Shown: positions 1-10,805, numbered from the stretch's first letter. The stretch: DNA of 64,000 nt from Shinisaurus crocodilurus (GCA_021292165.1 CM037879.1:286910272-286974271), one strand, 5' to 3'. A program made the numbers and translations. Notes: a model not told the origin generated them from the sequence alone.

Positions 1-510
1 GCATCATTAGCGCAAGCCCCTGGAATAACATTGCTAATCTAATTAAAAATACATTTGGCTTCCCTTGGCATTTCTCAGATTGTTCACCTACGGAGGAACC
101 TCCACACCCGCTTCAAATAGCACATTGGGTGCAATCTTGGTAGCAACTCTAGACGCAAGCGAGGAAGGCCATCGGCTCAAGGAGCAGAAGCAGATTGAAA
201 TAGACCTGCCGGGACTGAATGGAAATGGAGCCTCCCATATTAATTGTCCCATTCGCAGATGGCAAATTTGGGAGGGGGTCATTTTGGACATATTTTTTTT
301 TCCAGAACTGGGGGTGAACTTATTTAAATGTTGGATGTAAGCATTTACGGGTTCTTGGTGTGAGCCGTGGGTTTTTCACTATTTTTTCTTAAATTTTATT
401 TTCCTGCTGCCACCCGATAATGTGGCAAACAATCTCACCCCAACTCACACTGTTCTTGAATTTCACCACAGCACAATTCTGAGGCAAAAAGTTCTCAGTT
501 GAGAAATTCC

Positions 511-1286
511 CAGGGATGGGGACTCGGACTCGAGGACTCGACTCGTGAGTCAGACTGAGTCCCCCCTCTGACTCGACTCGGACTCGAGTCCCAATATTTT
601 TTATGGGACTCGAAACTCGACTCGGGACTCGAGACCAAGGACTCGTCAACATCCCTGGGCTGTTGACGAGTCTTCTGGCTGTGCCAGAAGGAGCGCAATC
701 ACCGGTGAAGAGCGCATGGAAGCAAGGCGCGCCGCTGCTCGGCCACTATGGACAGCTACCAGGAGTGCAGCCCCAACGATGTGTTGAGATTTATTTTGAT
801 TGATGTGTTGTTGTGGGGGGTTTGGGTTAGGGTCAGACATTTTGGGTTTGGCTGCCTCTGCCTGCCTGTTTGGGGTTCCCAGCCTCCTCTGCCTGCCTGG
901 TCTCTTCTTGACCTGTTCAACAGTTGAATTGTCCAAGACAAAGGCCTCTGCCTGCCTGCTTTGGGGTTCCCTGCCTCCTCTGCCTGCCTGGTTATTTTGG
1001 GTTTGTCTGCCTGGTCTGTTCTTGCCAAAATCAGTTGCAGAGTTTTGAAATAAAAAGGCACACTTGTGCCTAGAATTTATTTAAGCCACACATCTGAAGT
1101 AGCCTTATTTTGTTGGGGGGAAACCCCACTGATTTTAATAGGGACTCGTGGAGTCAGTTTTGGGAGTGACTCAGGACTCGTGACTCGTGAGTCACCATTT
1201 TGGACCAAGGACTCGGACTCAGACTCGAGTCCAAAGACTCGTGACTCGACTCGTGACTCGAGACCAAGGACTCTTCAACATCCCTG
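511..1286 (-). mobile_element. hAT-like non-autonomous element, copy A, with ACTCG-repeat ends
   Basis: A 776-base element with CAGGGATG at one end and its complement CATCCCTG at the other. It is flanked by a perfect 8-bp duplication GAAATTCC (503-510 and 1287-1294). Each end carries a dense array of degenerate ACTCG/CGAGT words. The core has repeated CTGCCTGCCTG motifs and a frame of 101 codons also present in copy B. Terminal sequence and an 8-bp duplication point to the hAT superfamily. No transposase is encoded, so it must be moved by another element. Copy B at 30727-31515 is nearly identical and opposite in orientation. Confidence 0.85.
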
Positions 1287-1314
1287 GAAATTCCCACTCA
1301 GCATTAGCTGAACT

Positions 1315-1435
1315 CTTGCAATCCAGGTATTGTGGACTGCAACTCCCATAAGCCCCAGCCAGCATGGTCAATGAACAGGGGTGATTGGAGTTGTAGTCCT
1401 AACCATCTAGGGGGCGTCCAGCTGGGGAATGCTAT
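1315..1435. repeat. Degenerate hairpin MITE remnant
   Basis: Two imperfect arms, GCAACTCCCATAAGCCCCAG and GGAGTTGTAGTCC, face each other. This is the ACTCCCA / GGAGTTGTAG hairpin core shared with the 13.7, 20.8 and 23.2 kb elements. No clear target duplication remains. Confidence 0.5.
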
Positions 1436-2216
1436 CTTAAGAGTGCGCTAATGGAAACTAGATTCCAAACTATGCGCAAGAGGAGAATCCAACAGAGGAA
1501 TGATCCAATGTCCTATGACATTGTCTGAGGAGCCACGGGAAAGTTAGATTCCCAGCTCTGAAGTTGGAGCTGGGAACTGGAGCTCCAACCCCCCCTCCTC
1601 TCCCTCTCCCAGCTAGTGTGAAAAGAACCGCACCAGCTGCTCTTGAGGAAAGCAACCTTGGAGAGGAGGAAAAGGGGGAGATTCGGGAGGCAGGACAGGG
1701 AGGAGTCTGAAATGGCCAGTTTACAAGGTATCCTGAAGCTGCGTCAGCCTCCTTCCCTCCCTCTCTGAGATGCCGTTGCTAGATGGCCGGAAATGGCTTT
1801 CTAGTGAAAAGGCAGAGCAGGAGGAGCATGGAGGCAAAGATCACCTCCGCCACTCCTCCTGCTCTGTATCAGATGAGCAGGAGCCCCCACGTTTGGGGGC
1901 TTGTGCTCACCTCCATAGGATTGTGCCCTAAAGTTCTGTTTGCACAAGCGCAGTTGCACAAGTGGTTGTGCAAGCAGCTGAGCAACTGTTTATGCAACGG
2001 CTAGTTCAACCTTAATGTGCAACTGCTTGCACAACTGAAAGGTTCGACAGAGCTCCGCGCTAGTGCTATTTGAGATTGCATAATGCCGCCCAGTGTATTC
2101 CCTGATTGCAACACAGCAAGAATTCTGTGGAGGTAACATTTGGCTGGTTTCTAGGCCTTATGGAGAGTGACCAGTGGGCTTAAATCTTTCCACCTGAATT
2201 CACTCGGACTTATCAT

Positions 2217-2299
2217 GCAAGCCTATACATGTTTACTCAGAAGTAAACTTCCACTGAGGTCAATGACACTTACTCTCAGGGAAGCGTGTATAGGATTGC
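2217..2299. repeat. Short inverted-repeat element ending GGATTGCAGC
   Basis: It starts GCAAGCCTATACATG and ends GTGTATAGGATTGCAGC, forming imperfect inverted ends around GTTTACTCAGAAGTAA. Diverged relatives occur at about 6145-6225, 24780-24870 and 45910-45990. Its class is not clear to me. Confidence 0.6.
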
Positions 2300-2449
2300 A
2301 GCCCCGAACATGCATAAACTTTGGCTCAATCATGCCAATATCTGGGCGCAGTTTGCAAACACCAGCTGTCCTGACAAAAGCTGGGTGGCTCCAAGGAAGA
2401 TGGTATGAAGTATCACCCCTGCTATGCAAACAAACTAGCAGAATTCAGA

Positions 2450-2806
2450 GTTTGCTCACCCCCCCCCCAAGCTCCGCTTGCCCTACCTTTTCCCTGGCTC
2501 GATTCACATTCTTGCAAGCCGAGTCAGGTGAAGAGACTTCCAGTTTCTGGTGCTACATTATTTATGTAGAAAATGGTGTAAGATACATTAAAAACGGCCG
2601 CAATTTGCGCAAACCGCAGCCTAATTTGCGCAAATCGCGGCCGTTTTTAACGTATTTTACGCTATTTTTAATGTAAACAATGTAGAGCCGGGGATTCAGA
2701 GGTCCGACGACCACCTCAGCTGGTGCTCACACTCGGCTCAGCTCAGGCAGTGGGAGCACTTGGCTCATGCGCTGCAGGTCGAGTGCCAGGCGGGTCACCC
2801 ACCCCT
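2450..2806. mobile_element. Palindromic MITE, TTTACGTAGAAAATG family, with TTGCGCAA core
   Basis: Arms around 2560-2680 pair imperfectly: TTATGTAGAAAATGG with TTTTTAATGTAAAC, and AAAACGGCCGC with CGGCCGTTTTTAACG. The loop region holds TTGCGCAA twice (2605 and 2626). The right end reads CACCCACCCCTA, as in the element ending at 19681. The left border is estimated from that same relative. Confidence 0.6.
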
Positions 2807-3180
2807 AGTCTGGACAGGTATATATGGAAGGAGATGATCCTTCAGGTAATCTGGTACCAAGCTGTTTAGGACTTTGTAAGTTGATTCCAGCACTTTTCAT
2901 CAATCCCAGAAATTGACTGGCAGCCAGTGCAGGTGGTAAAGTACTGCCGTAATACGGTCCCATTGGCCAGTCCCTGTTAACAATTTTGCTGCCCTATTTT
3001 GGACCAGCTGAAGTTTCCGGTCCATTTTCAAAGGCAGCCCCACGTATAACGCATTGCAGTAATCCATGTGAGACGTTACCAGAGCATGAAGAACTGTACC
3101 TAGTTGTTTAATGGAATCCACTGGGTTGCAAAAATAGGACTGAATAGAATACAGTCTTGAGAGTCCTTCTCTGAACGGGC
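2807..3180 (-). mobile_element. L2-like LINE fragment, C-terminal ORF2 remnant
   Basis: The minus strand reads ALVTSHMDYCNALYVGLPLK, then LQLVQNRAAKLLTG and LHWLPV. This is the conserved tail of the reverse-transcriptase ORF of L2-like LINEs. The frame is short and has no 5' part, so it is dead. Placing it in L2 instead of a related clade is tentative. Confidence 0.65.
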
Positions 3181-3539
3181 ACAGCTAATAAGCTAGGAAC
3201 AGGCAGACCTTCTGGAGCCAACCCCCTTCTTCCTCATCTCCCACCCCCACCCCACCCCCGCATCTTCAATTTCGCCAGTGAAATAGGCCAAGCCATTCTC
3301 CATTAAGTCCCATGCCAACTCCGCAGAGCAATCGTGTTGAGCTAAATCAGAAGTGACACAACTCAAGACTGGTCTCACAGATGCGCCAAGCTGGGCTTGC
3401 AGGCATTACCTGCTGCGGAATGAAATGGCCCGTGAGATCCGCATGGAAGAGCCTGCCTCTTAACTACCACCCTTAAGCAGGAGTGAGGTCAGTACCAGCT
3501 CCAGGTTTTGGAAGGCCCTTTGGCGAGGCACCCTCCATG

Positions 3540-3707
3540 CAGGACCGGTGCAAGGCAGTTTGGTGCCCTAGGCAAGATCAGATATTTAGCGCCCCCCCCC
3601 CTTCCCACTTGAGAGTGCTGTATTTTTTTCCAAGGTGTTTCTGGCGCCCTCTTTAGCCCTGCGCCCTAGGCGGCTGCCTAGTTGGCCTAATGGTAGCACC
3701 GGCCCTG
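3540..3707. mobile_element. hAT-like MITE, CAGGRCCGGTGC family
   Basis: 168 bases starting CAGGACCGGTGCAAGG and ending GGTAGCACCGGCCCTG, flanked by a perfect 8-bp duplication CCTCCATG (3532-3539, 3708-3715). A sister copy lies at 20605-20768 and a longer, GC-rich relative at 37227-37775. Confidence 0.88.
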
Positions 3708-3719
3708 CCTCCATGTGCC

Positions 3720-3985
3720 CCTCTCCCTCAGCGAGTCTACCTTCTCACTACCATAGTCACCAGCTGCTCTTGCTCCCCGTCCTCTTCCTCATCATTGCTA
3801 CCTCTTGCTTGCTTGACAGACAGAGACCCAGGCAGCAAGTAGGCGGTGACTTCTGATGCTCCACCTTCTCACCACCACTGTTGTCTGGGCCAGAGCGAGA
3901 GACACAGATGAACAAGCAGGCTGTAATGCTGAAGGGGAGGAGCAAGTCCAGGAGGCTCTTGTCAGTGGGATCCTGCTGGATTTGT
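3720..3985 (+). repeat. Unclassified dispersed repeat R, copy 1
   Basis: It shares long stretches with the complement of 25605-25850: CTACCTTCTCA near its start, CTTCTCACCACCACT in the middle, and CAGATGAACAAGC followed by AGGAGCAA and GGAAGCTCTTGTC-like sequence at the end. Both copies have accidental open frames. I do not recognise the family. Confidence 0.55.
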
Positions 3986-4103
3986 GCCCTCAGCAGGTGC
4001 ATGGAGAAGATAGCCCCGCAATAAACCCTCCACTGGGCCAAGTCAGTCTTGATGTTTCTCTTTTGGGCCAGCTCGTATCTGCTTGATCAACTCTCATACT
4101 CAC

Positions 4104-4197
4104 ATTGATGTGCTCTTTCCCAGCATACTTTGCTCGGATCTGAGGGTTCTGGATGAGGTCCAGGTTAGTGCCCCACACGGTAATGGGTGTATTTCCA
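4104..4197 (-). CDS. PLXNA4: Plexin-A4-like exon, IPT/TIG domain 3
   Basis: Internal exon of 94 bases and the most 3' coding exon in the window. Acceptor CTGCCTATCAG, donor AAT/GTGAGT. The first base completes Ser, then it reads GNTPITVWGTNLDLIQNPQI and RAKYAGKEHIN, ending in phase 0. GTNLDLIQNPQIRAK with GKEHIN is, from memory, specific to plexin-A4 among the class A paralogues, so this exon does most to fix the gene name. The next exon, which should start at the conserved cysteine of IPT3, was not found between 1 and 4103, so the intron continues past the window's left edge. Confidence 0.94.
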
Positions 4198-4829
4198 CTG
4201 ATAGGCAGATAAAAGAAAAGGGGGGGGGGAAAGTCAGCAGAAATCTTTCAATCCAATCCTCTGGATGTTTACTAAGAATTAAGGAGAGGAAGTGACCACA
4301 GAGATCAAAATTTCCCTTCACTTGTTTTGTGTACACTCCTATTTTTAGTGTCCAGTTATGCCAATTCAGCAGCTCCAAATTGCTGAAACATCCTGCTAGT
4401 AGCTGATGATATGTGAGCTGTGGGTAAGCGGATCAATAAGCCTTTGAAAGTATGCCTGATATTTCCATAGGATTATAGGTGACAATCTGAAGGAATTTCA
4501 TTTTTCCTTTCTGTTTCGCAATCATGAAATGCCAATGGCTACAGAAAACCTGGCAGCCATATTGAATTTTGGCCAGTTTCAGCTAATGTCAGTTCACTTA
4601 ACATAATCTTTCTTTTTTTTCTTTTTTGCTCTAAGGGAAGGCCCTGATTTGTTTCGCATTTCCATGTTTCACTCACAATTACACTGAATCATAGGTTCTC
4701 AAATTTGAAAACTGCATAGACAATCAGTAAACCTTGAGGGCATGCATTTTGCTTGCAGTTGCACTGCTTCAAGGGTGAAACTACCATGAGAATGAAGATG
4801 GTTCAGCACAAAAACTCTAACACATCATA

Positions 4830-5300
4830 TTAATGGAGGCAATGTAAGTATATGTTAATGCTAGAAACATATGAGAATTTCATATCTGTTCGCAAATCCT
4901 GTGAACACCTCCCATTTGCAACCCCAAACATGAGTAGGAGTGCGGGTTTTTTCAAGGAATGTTTGCAAATTCCCGAATTTCTGATTGCATTTGAAAAATG
5001 CATATTTTTTAAAAAATGCTTTGACATGTGCATTTAAAAAAAAAAACCTTGGAAATGTGCATTGTACTTCAAATTCTGCAAAAGAAGGAGGAGGAGGAGG
5101 AGGAGGAGGAGGAGGCGGAGGAGGAGGAGGAGGAGGAGGAGGAGACCTTGAAATGTGAATTTTTCAAAAATCATTTTCAAACTTTAGTCAATGGGGGAAA
5201 TTGCACACTCTTGAAAAAAATACAAGCAGAAATGCACACTTTCCCCATTCGAAATGTGCTCTTTTCCCATTTGAATGAGCCAAAAAAATAAGAAAAACCC
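4830..5300. repeat. AT-rich MITE-like element with many AATGTGCA words
   Basis: It contains repeated, loosely palindromic AAATGTGCAT, AATGCACA and TTTGCAAATTC words. Similar stretches occur near 6895, 11577, 23920, 26080, 26570, 29661, 39595, 44643, 45425, 53215, 55903 and 58275. In better copies the end reads TAGGGATGTATGAGAAATT. It is interrupted by a GGA tract at 5085-5144. Confidence 0.5.
5085..5144 (+). repeat. (GGA)n trinucleotide tract
   Basis: About 60 bases of almost pure GGA/GAG with one GGC unit. A homopurine mirror-type tract such as this can form a triplex. It explains the poly-glutamate frame here, which is not a gene. Confidence 0.95.
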
Positions 5301-6408
5301 AGGTCAAAAACAAAAGCAGAAGTGAGCAAAAACAAGCTTCAGAGTGATTTTTGAAGAATTTAGGTAAGCTCTAAAATCAGTAGTTCTCGCATCCCTTGCT
5401 AACGCTTGTTCGTGGCCGTATAAGCCACACACAGATTCATCAAAAGTATGTGTCGTTATCCAGCGGTAGTGTACTACACCTACGACTACCAGTAGATCCA
5501 GATTAAATGAAGTTGCTTGTTTCTTTTCCATTCCCCACCCTCCAAATGGGAAGTTCCAGTCAGCTCATCTTCGGATCCCAAATGCATTTATGTTGAATTA
5601 ATCTTAACCTTTTAAATCCCTTGCAATAATTGAAGTCACTAATTGATTTTCAAAAAGCACCTGCAGAAAGAGAATTGGATTGGGTGGGGTGGGGTGGCGG
5701 CAGCCGGGAATGGCCACAGCAGGTAAATTGGCCAGCCGTGTTTTTAACCCCTCAGGCCTCCCAATTACTTCAGTTTCACGGTGGAGCGCTAAACCAATGA
5801 TGTATGGAGTGGAGAGAAGAGCTTCACTTCTCATTTTTAAAGACTCTTAAAAGGAATACACGAACGTTTAATGACCAATTTCTCTCTTCACTGGGCCAGG
5901 CTTGGCACAATTTACATATCTTTCAGTTGCTTCCACACCCAAGGGAGAGTGTGAGGCCTGCATGATATCGGAGCTCCGATTGCACCAGACATCAACAACC
6001 AATGTAAAACCGTTCCCAGTGCTCTAATATTAATATTATGAATAATAACAGAATGCTTACGCTCGACAGGCAAGAAATATAAATTGCCCCCATAAAAATC
6101 TGAAAGCTCATTTAAGGACATCTTGGCTGCAAACATCCCCAAATATTTTAAAGGCACAATCCTAGGCATGCTTAGGCAGAGAAAGGCCGCCAACTCCCAG
6201 CATGGATAGGATTGCGCCCTCAGTCAGGAGAAGGATGAAAACAGGGGTGAGGAGGCTCAGGCCCCAAGGGCCAAATCTGCCACATCCCTTCCCCCCAAGT
6301 TTTGTGCAATTTCTTCCCCCAATGTAAAAGTTTGAAATGCCTCACCTAAGGCTTTGTTTCTGGCAGTATGAAATAGGGATGCCAGAGAAGTCCACAACGG
6401 ATTCAAAT

Positions 6409-6780
6409 CATAGAATCATAGAATCATAGAAAAGTAGAGTTGGAAGGGGCCTACCAGGCCATCGAGTCCGCCCCCCTGCTCAATGCAGGAATCCAGGTCA
6501 AAGCATCCCTGACAGATGGCCGTCCAGCCGCACCTTGAATGCCTCCAGAGTAGGAGAGCCCACCACCTCCCCAGGTAGTTGGTTCCATTGTCTTATTGCT
6601 CTGACAGTCAGGACATTTTTCCTGATGTTCAGGTGGAATCTGGCTTCCTGTAACTTGAGCCCATTATTCCGTGTCCTGCAAACTGGGATGATCGAGAAGA
6701 GATCCTGGCCCTCCTCTGTGTGACAACCCTTTAAGTACTGGAAGAGTTCTATCATATCTCCCCTCAGTCTCCTCTTCTGA
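6409..6780 (-). mobile_element. CR1 LINE 3' end
   Basis: Read on the minus strand it ends GGGGCGGACTCGATGGCC, CTTCCAACTCTACTTTTC and TATGATTCTATGATTCTATG, the typical CR1 tail. The upstream part still shows ORF2 C-terminal residues such as [14 protein letters not shown] and [20 protein letters not shown]. It is 5'-truncated. Confidence 0.9.
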
Positions 6781-6894
6781 ATTTCTAAGAATTCAACCCA
6801 CAGATTCCGCAGCAGACTAGCTGTTCCTGCCTTGCATAGTTTCCGTGGACTTGAGGACCTTTTCTTTTTTTCTTTCTACTTTCCACAATTTTAT

Positions 6895-7140
6895 GCAAAT
6901 TCAGTTGTAGAAAAACATGAAAAATTTTAAAAGCACCAACCAAAAATGCACATTTCCCCCAAATAGGCTAAAGCATGAAAATGTACATCTTGGGGGGGGG
7001 GGGGGGATTTGCACATTTTCAGAAGCGCGAATTTATGCAAAAGCATATGAATGCATTTGCACAAGACCCGATTCCAACAACAATTAGACAATGGAATGAA
7101 AGGTACTTGACAATCTGTGAAACACAGACAGAAAATATAA
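6895..7140. repeat. AT-rich MITE-like element with a G-run
   Basis: It carries AAATGCACATTTCCCCC, GGCTAAAGCATGAAAATG and TTTGCACATTTT, as in the 4830-5300 repeat. It is interrupted by a run of about 15 G at 6992-7006. Confidence 0.5.
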
Positions 7141-7199
7141 AGTCCATGCATCCTTAGTAAGAGCCTTAAGCTAAAATATGGTGGTGTTTTGTTCTGTTT

Positions 7200-7725
7200 T
7201 GTTTTTAAATATTTTTGGCCCTGCTCTTTTGCCCTCGGCCTTGCCCACCGCTGGAATGCAGCTGCCGGGAGCTTCTCTGAAACTGAATTCAGCCCTCGGG
7301 CTGAAAGAGATTCTCCACTCCTGGATGAAAAACATTCTCAGGCTTCGTGTTATAATGGGGAAATTCAGATATCCAGAGAATCCACATGAGGGTGCAAAGC
7401 TAGGTTTCTCTTGACTAAGCCTTGCTTCAAGGATGCTCAGCTATTCAAGGGAATGGAAAGGATCCGAAATTGGTCCCCCTCCTTCTTATATTTCACTGGG
7501 ATTTACGTGGAAAACGCTCAGATCCATTAAGTTGAAACAGGACTCAGCCTTCCCGTTGCCTGCACAGCCAGGAGAAGGAAACACGCTCCCCTTCACCGCC
7601 TGCTTTGTGTTGGACAGAGCAGCCAGTCTTTCATTGCCTTTGGCCTCTCCCATCACTGCATCACCCTCAAGAGCTTCTCTGAAATCGAATTTGGCCCTCG
7701 GGTTGAAAGGGGTCCCCCACACCTG
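7200..7725. repeat. Two partial copies of a GCCCTCGG-containing repeat
   Basis: The motif TTCTCTGAAACTGAATTCAG followed by CCCTCGGGCTGAAAGAG (near 7275-7305) recurs as TTCTCTGAAATCGAATTTGG with CCCTCGGGTTGAAAG (near 7675-7705). Relatives are at 18300-18410, 37130-37200, 41020-41110 and 60680-60780. In the 18.1 kb copy it lies inside a hAT-like frame. Confidence 0.55.
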
Positions 7726-8344
7726 TGTTAGGCGAGGGGGGTAGGAAACACCTGGTGCTGTGGGGACTCCGGGAGGGGGCTGTGGCCATCTGGGGAAACC
7801 CCAGAGGAGGTCAGATTTGGTTCCCAGGCCAGATTTGGTTCTCAGGCCTCAAGTTCAACATCACTGCTTCACTGCATAGGGAGATAACCTGTGTCCCAGG
7901 TGGCTCCCCACTCGGGTTGCTGGAGGAATTCCACATTTGTGAATTCCGATGCGACCCGAACAGACCCACACCTCTTGCACTAATGTGCGGATTGGAACGT
8001 GGTGGACATCCGGTGAATTTCACATTTCTTCAAATGTTGCAAGGCCATTCTTGGCCCCAAACACGTGTCAATATGTATTCAAAAATCCGTTTCTCGAGAG
8101 AAACTATGCTCAGGAATCTGCATTTAAATGCACAGGTAAATATGCAAATGGGACAGAACAGATGCAAATGTACCGTGGGCTGGATTTCCCCATCCTCACT
8201 GACCACAAGGGGCAACTGTGCAAGCAGTGGGCTTCCATGGCCGCCCTGTGGGGATGCTAATGTTGCTCTCATTAGCTAGTGTGAATAGAGCACTTGGAAA
8301 TGGAACTGACATTGCCCTGGTGCAGGACCTTTCATCTTCTAGAC

Positions 8345-8452
8345 CAGTGTTCTCCAACCTTGGGTCCCCAGATGTTTTTGGCCTATGCTGGCTGGGGCAT
8401 GCTGGGAGTTGTAGGCCAAAAACATCTGGGGACCAAAGATTGGAGAACACTG
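8345..8452. mobile_element. Palindromic hAT MITE, CAGTGTTCTCCAACC family, copy 1
   Basis: 108 bases with arms CAGTGTTCTCCAACC and the complement ending GGAGAACACTG, meeting at GGCTGGGGCATGCTGGG. The flanks TTCTAGAC (8337-8344) and GTCTAGAT (8453-8460) agree at six of eight positions around TCTAGA. It encodes nothing. Confidence 0.85.
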
Positions 8453-8727
8453 GTCTAGATCAAGGGTGGGCAACGTGATGCGCAGGCCGCATGTGACCTC
8501 TGCCACCCGCTGGTGTAGCCCAGCTATCCTTTGCCATCAAAATTCATGGCGGCAGGAAAAGAAGCATCAGGTTACCACTACAGAGTGGCAAGTTGATCAA
8601 ATTTAGCTAGTTTTCGCTCCCAATAAAAAGGTCACATTTGACTTGAGTACCAGCTAAATTTGACCCAGTTCCTGCTCCGCAGTGGTCTGCTGCTGAAATC
8701 CGGTCCCCTTCCAAATGGCATCATTAC

Positions 8728-8928
8728 CTGACAATGCTCCATTCCGGCTCAATCCTCAAGATGGTTGGATCCTCCACATATTTAAATTTTAGCTCCTTGT
8801 GCGACTTAGCCTTCTCCAGTTCTTTATGTAACGTGGCCTTGTCCACCTTTACAGACACGTCCACCACGTTCCTCTCCAAGCCATTGCTGAAAGCCGTGGT
8901 ATTGCAGACTATGTATTCTGCAGTTCTC
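8728..8928 (-). CDS. PLXNA4: Plexin-A4-like exon, end of IPT2 and start of IPT3, with extra residues
   Basis: Internal exon of 201 bases: one base completing Trp, 66 codons, and two bases (AG) that make Ser with the next exon. Acceptor CCCTGACAG, donor CAG/GTAATG. It encodes RTAEYIVCNTTAF, then VDVSVKVDKATLHKEL, EKAKSHKEL, KFKYVEDPTILRIEPEWSIV. YIVCNTT closes IPT2 and YVEDPTILRIEPEWSIV opens IPT3. The start and end match plexin-A4 as I remember it. The middle is about ten residues longer, with HKEL occurring twice in a lysine- and glutamate-rich stretch, which looks like a short in-frame duplication. The reading frame and splice sites are intact, so I treat it as functional. Confidence 0.93.
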
Positions 8929-9844
8929 CTGTCAGGGAAATGAAGCAAGATGAACTGAGCCAAGCAAGATAGTGCCAAGGCAAGCCTTCTGCTATATTTT
9001 AGCTGATGGAAACAAATATTGCTGGGGTGGAAGAGTTCTGAAATGTGGCCTTGGAAGTCTTTAACTTACATTTCAAAATGTAATGTTAAGCATCTCAATT
9101 TGCAGTTGCCTGAAACTAACAAACTTTTCTGAGTGAAGCCCTTCACACTTGCAAACTGGGCTTCCTTTGAAGCGTTGCAGCATAGTCCCCTTTCCAAGAG
9201 GCTTCACCCAGTAGAAATGACCTTTCTCTGGCCACCTGAAGGCCAAACTGCACTTTACATTATTTGTTAGTGCAATGATCTTTAGATTGAGCAATAAACA
9301 TATTCTATTCTACATTATTCATGGTTCAGCCACTTGTATTTTGAAGGAAAAGCAGTCTTGTGGGACCCTGATCTGAAATATGCAGCAGTTCTGAATTGGG
9401 ACCCTTCACCAGTTTCCCACCAAGAATGCTCCCCTGTGGCTGCTACTTGCCCCCAAAAGTAGCAGTTTATTGAAAACAGCAGCTTTGGGGGCAAGTAGCA
9501 GCCATGGGGGCAAAGTGGTGTGGGCCCCCGATCCAGATCAGGATTATATTTTGAATCAAGGCCCTGCATGGCTGCTCTTCTTTCAAAAGAAAAGTGGCTA
9601 ATATAGACACACTGTTGTTGTTTTTCTAAAGTGTGAGTAACGAAAAGTGTGGTAGGGCCAGCTACATTCGTTTTTGTTGTCTTGATTGCAAATTAACATC
9701 ACAATCCCCAAAAGTTAGCATATGAAGGTAATTCAAGGGGCCAAATTAGTTCGGCAAGAGGATTGTGTGCCAAGATACCCATCCTAAATGGTGATGATTC
9801 ATTGCTCCATGGTCCCCAGGGTATTTGATCTCGTCAGGATGTAC
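8929..9844 (-). other. Short intron between the two IPT2 exons
   Basis: 916 bases from the GTACAT donor to the CCCTGACAG acceptor. I see no repeat family I recognise. A GGGGGCAAGTAGCAGCC segment near 9485 has an inverted partner near 9435, forming a possible small hairpin. Confidence 0.8.
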
Positions 9845-9981
9845 CAGTGAAAAATGCAGGGTTGCTGCCCAAAGGACACAGAGACGGTGCTGCCAGCATT
9901 GAGGTTTTTGCCCGTGATTGTAACTTGCGTGCCGCCTGACACCGGACCTTGCTTCGGATTTAGGTCAGAAAGGGTCAGAAT
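9845..9981 (-). CDS. PLXNA4: Plexin-A4-like exon, first part of IPT/TIG domain 2
   Basis: Internal exon of 137 bases. The acceptor reads CTTTTTCAG and the donor is CACTG/GTACAT. It starts in phase 0 and encodes [20 protein letters not shown], then [20 protein letters not shown] and PCIFH. The [19 protein letters not shown] stretch is a textbook IPT opening. Two trailing bases (TG) join the first base of the next exon to give Trp, where I recall Arg in human plexin-A4. The intron upstream is about 6.9 kb and the one downstream only 916 bases. Certainty that this is a plexin exon is very high; the exact paralogue rests on all the exons together. Confidence 0.94.
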
Positions 9982-10039
9982 CTGAAAAAGATTTAAAAGA
10001 AGAGGAAGAAAAGGACACAGCTTGAATGGAATGAGCAGG

Positions 10040-10578
10040 AAGAATCACACCAGGTCTGAAAGAGCTGCAGCTGGGGTGGGAGACCCGCCCGACACTTGCC
10101 TTGCGGCGCGCAAGCTGAGCTGAGCGTGAGCGCCAGTTGAGGTGCTCGCCAGACTTCCGGGTCCCTGGCTCTATGTTGTTTACATAGAAAATAGCATAAA
10201 ATACTTTTAAAATGGCCGCAATTTGCGCAAATAAGGCCACGATTCATCTTGTTCCTGATTCCCAGTTCAATGTGCACAAATGTCCAAATTTCCTCTGTAG
10301 ACTGAATCGGCCCTGCTTTAGCCTATGAAGGAAATGTGCACATATCAGGAAATTTGCGCAAATCTCCCGTTTGATCACTGCTCAATTTGTGTGCAAATCT
10401 CCACACTAGTTGTGGGCGATCCGCCCACCACCCAACCCGCGGGACTCTCGGCGAGCGCTGCCACTGCGCCCGCCAAGCCGAGCCAAAAGCGAGTGCCACA
10501 CGAGCCACTCGGCAGACTTCCGGGTTCCCGGTGGTACGCTTTTTACGTAGAAAATGGTGTAAGGTACGGTAAAAGTCT

Positions 10579-10580
<2 letters not shown>
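10040..10580. repeat. Two adjacent halves of TTTACGTAGAAAATG-family elements
   Basis: The first half has TTTACATAGAAAATAGC near 10178 and TTGCGCAA at 10223. The second has TTGCGCAA at 10354, then GGGCGATCCGCCCACC near 10410 and TTTACGTAGAAAATGG near 10540. They probably come from one or two rearranged palindromic MITEs. Borders are approximate. Confidence 0.5.

Positions 10581-10619
<39 letters not shown>
10578..10619 (+). repeat. (AC)n/(GC) microsatellite
   Basis: Alternating purine and pyrimidine: ACACAC with an embedded CGCGCG, then more AC units. This sequence type can adopt Z-DNA. It lies directly behind an element half. Confidence 0.95.
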
Positions 10620-10622
<3 letters not shown>

Positions 10623-10767
10623 GTAAATGCAAAAATTACTAATTTTCTAAACCTGCCTTACATCTGCATTGCAGAGAAAGGCTGGGTAGAAAATGTATTA
10701 TCAATGAATATAAATAAATAAATACACGCAACCATTCTTGTCTTCCTCATTGTCTTTAAACAAATCA

Positions 10768-10769
<2 letters not shown>

Positions 10770-10802
<33 letters not shown>
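10770..10802 (+). repeat. (TA)n microsatellite
   Basis: A pure run of about 16 TA units between ordinary intron sequences. Confidence 0.95.

Positions 10803-10805
<3 letters not shown>

Larger units (their letters stand above)
1..4103 (-). other. Intron downstream of the IPT3 exon, partial
   Basis: No plexin exon or other conserved coding sequence was seen here. It contains the hAT-like element at 511-1286, a hairpin remnant near 1325-1435, a short inverted repeat at 2217-2299, a palindromic element ending at 2806, an L2-like fragment, a small MITE and an unclassified repeat. Bases 1441-2160 look like ordinary intron to me. Confidence 0.8.
4198..8727 (-). other. Intron between the IPT2/3 and IPT3 exons
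   Basis: Bounded by the GTAATG donor and the CTGCCTATCAG acceptor, about 4.5 kb. It holds an AT-rich MITE-like stretch with a GGA tract, a CR1 3' end, a second AT-rich element, copies of a GCCCTCGG-containing repeat and one palindromic MITE. Bases 5301-6140 show no feature I recognise. Confidence 0.85.

Noticed and set aside
756..1061. A 101-codon frame repeated at 30965-31270, a possible small gene
   Set aside because: It lies within the core of a non-autonomous transposon, has low-complexity QAGRQ-type repeats and no known domain. Its conservation reflects recent copying of the element.
5028..5291. A poly-glutamate frame
   Set aside because: It is the translation of a GGA microsatellite.
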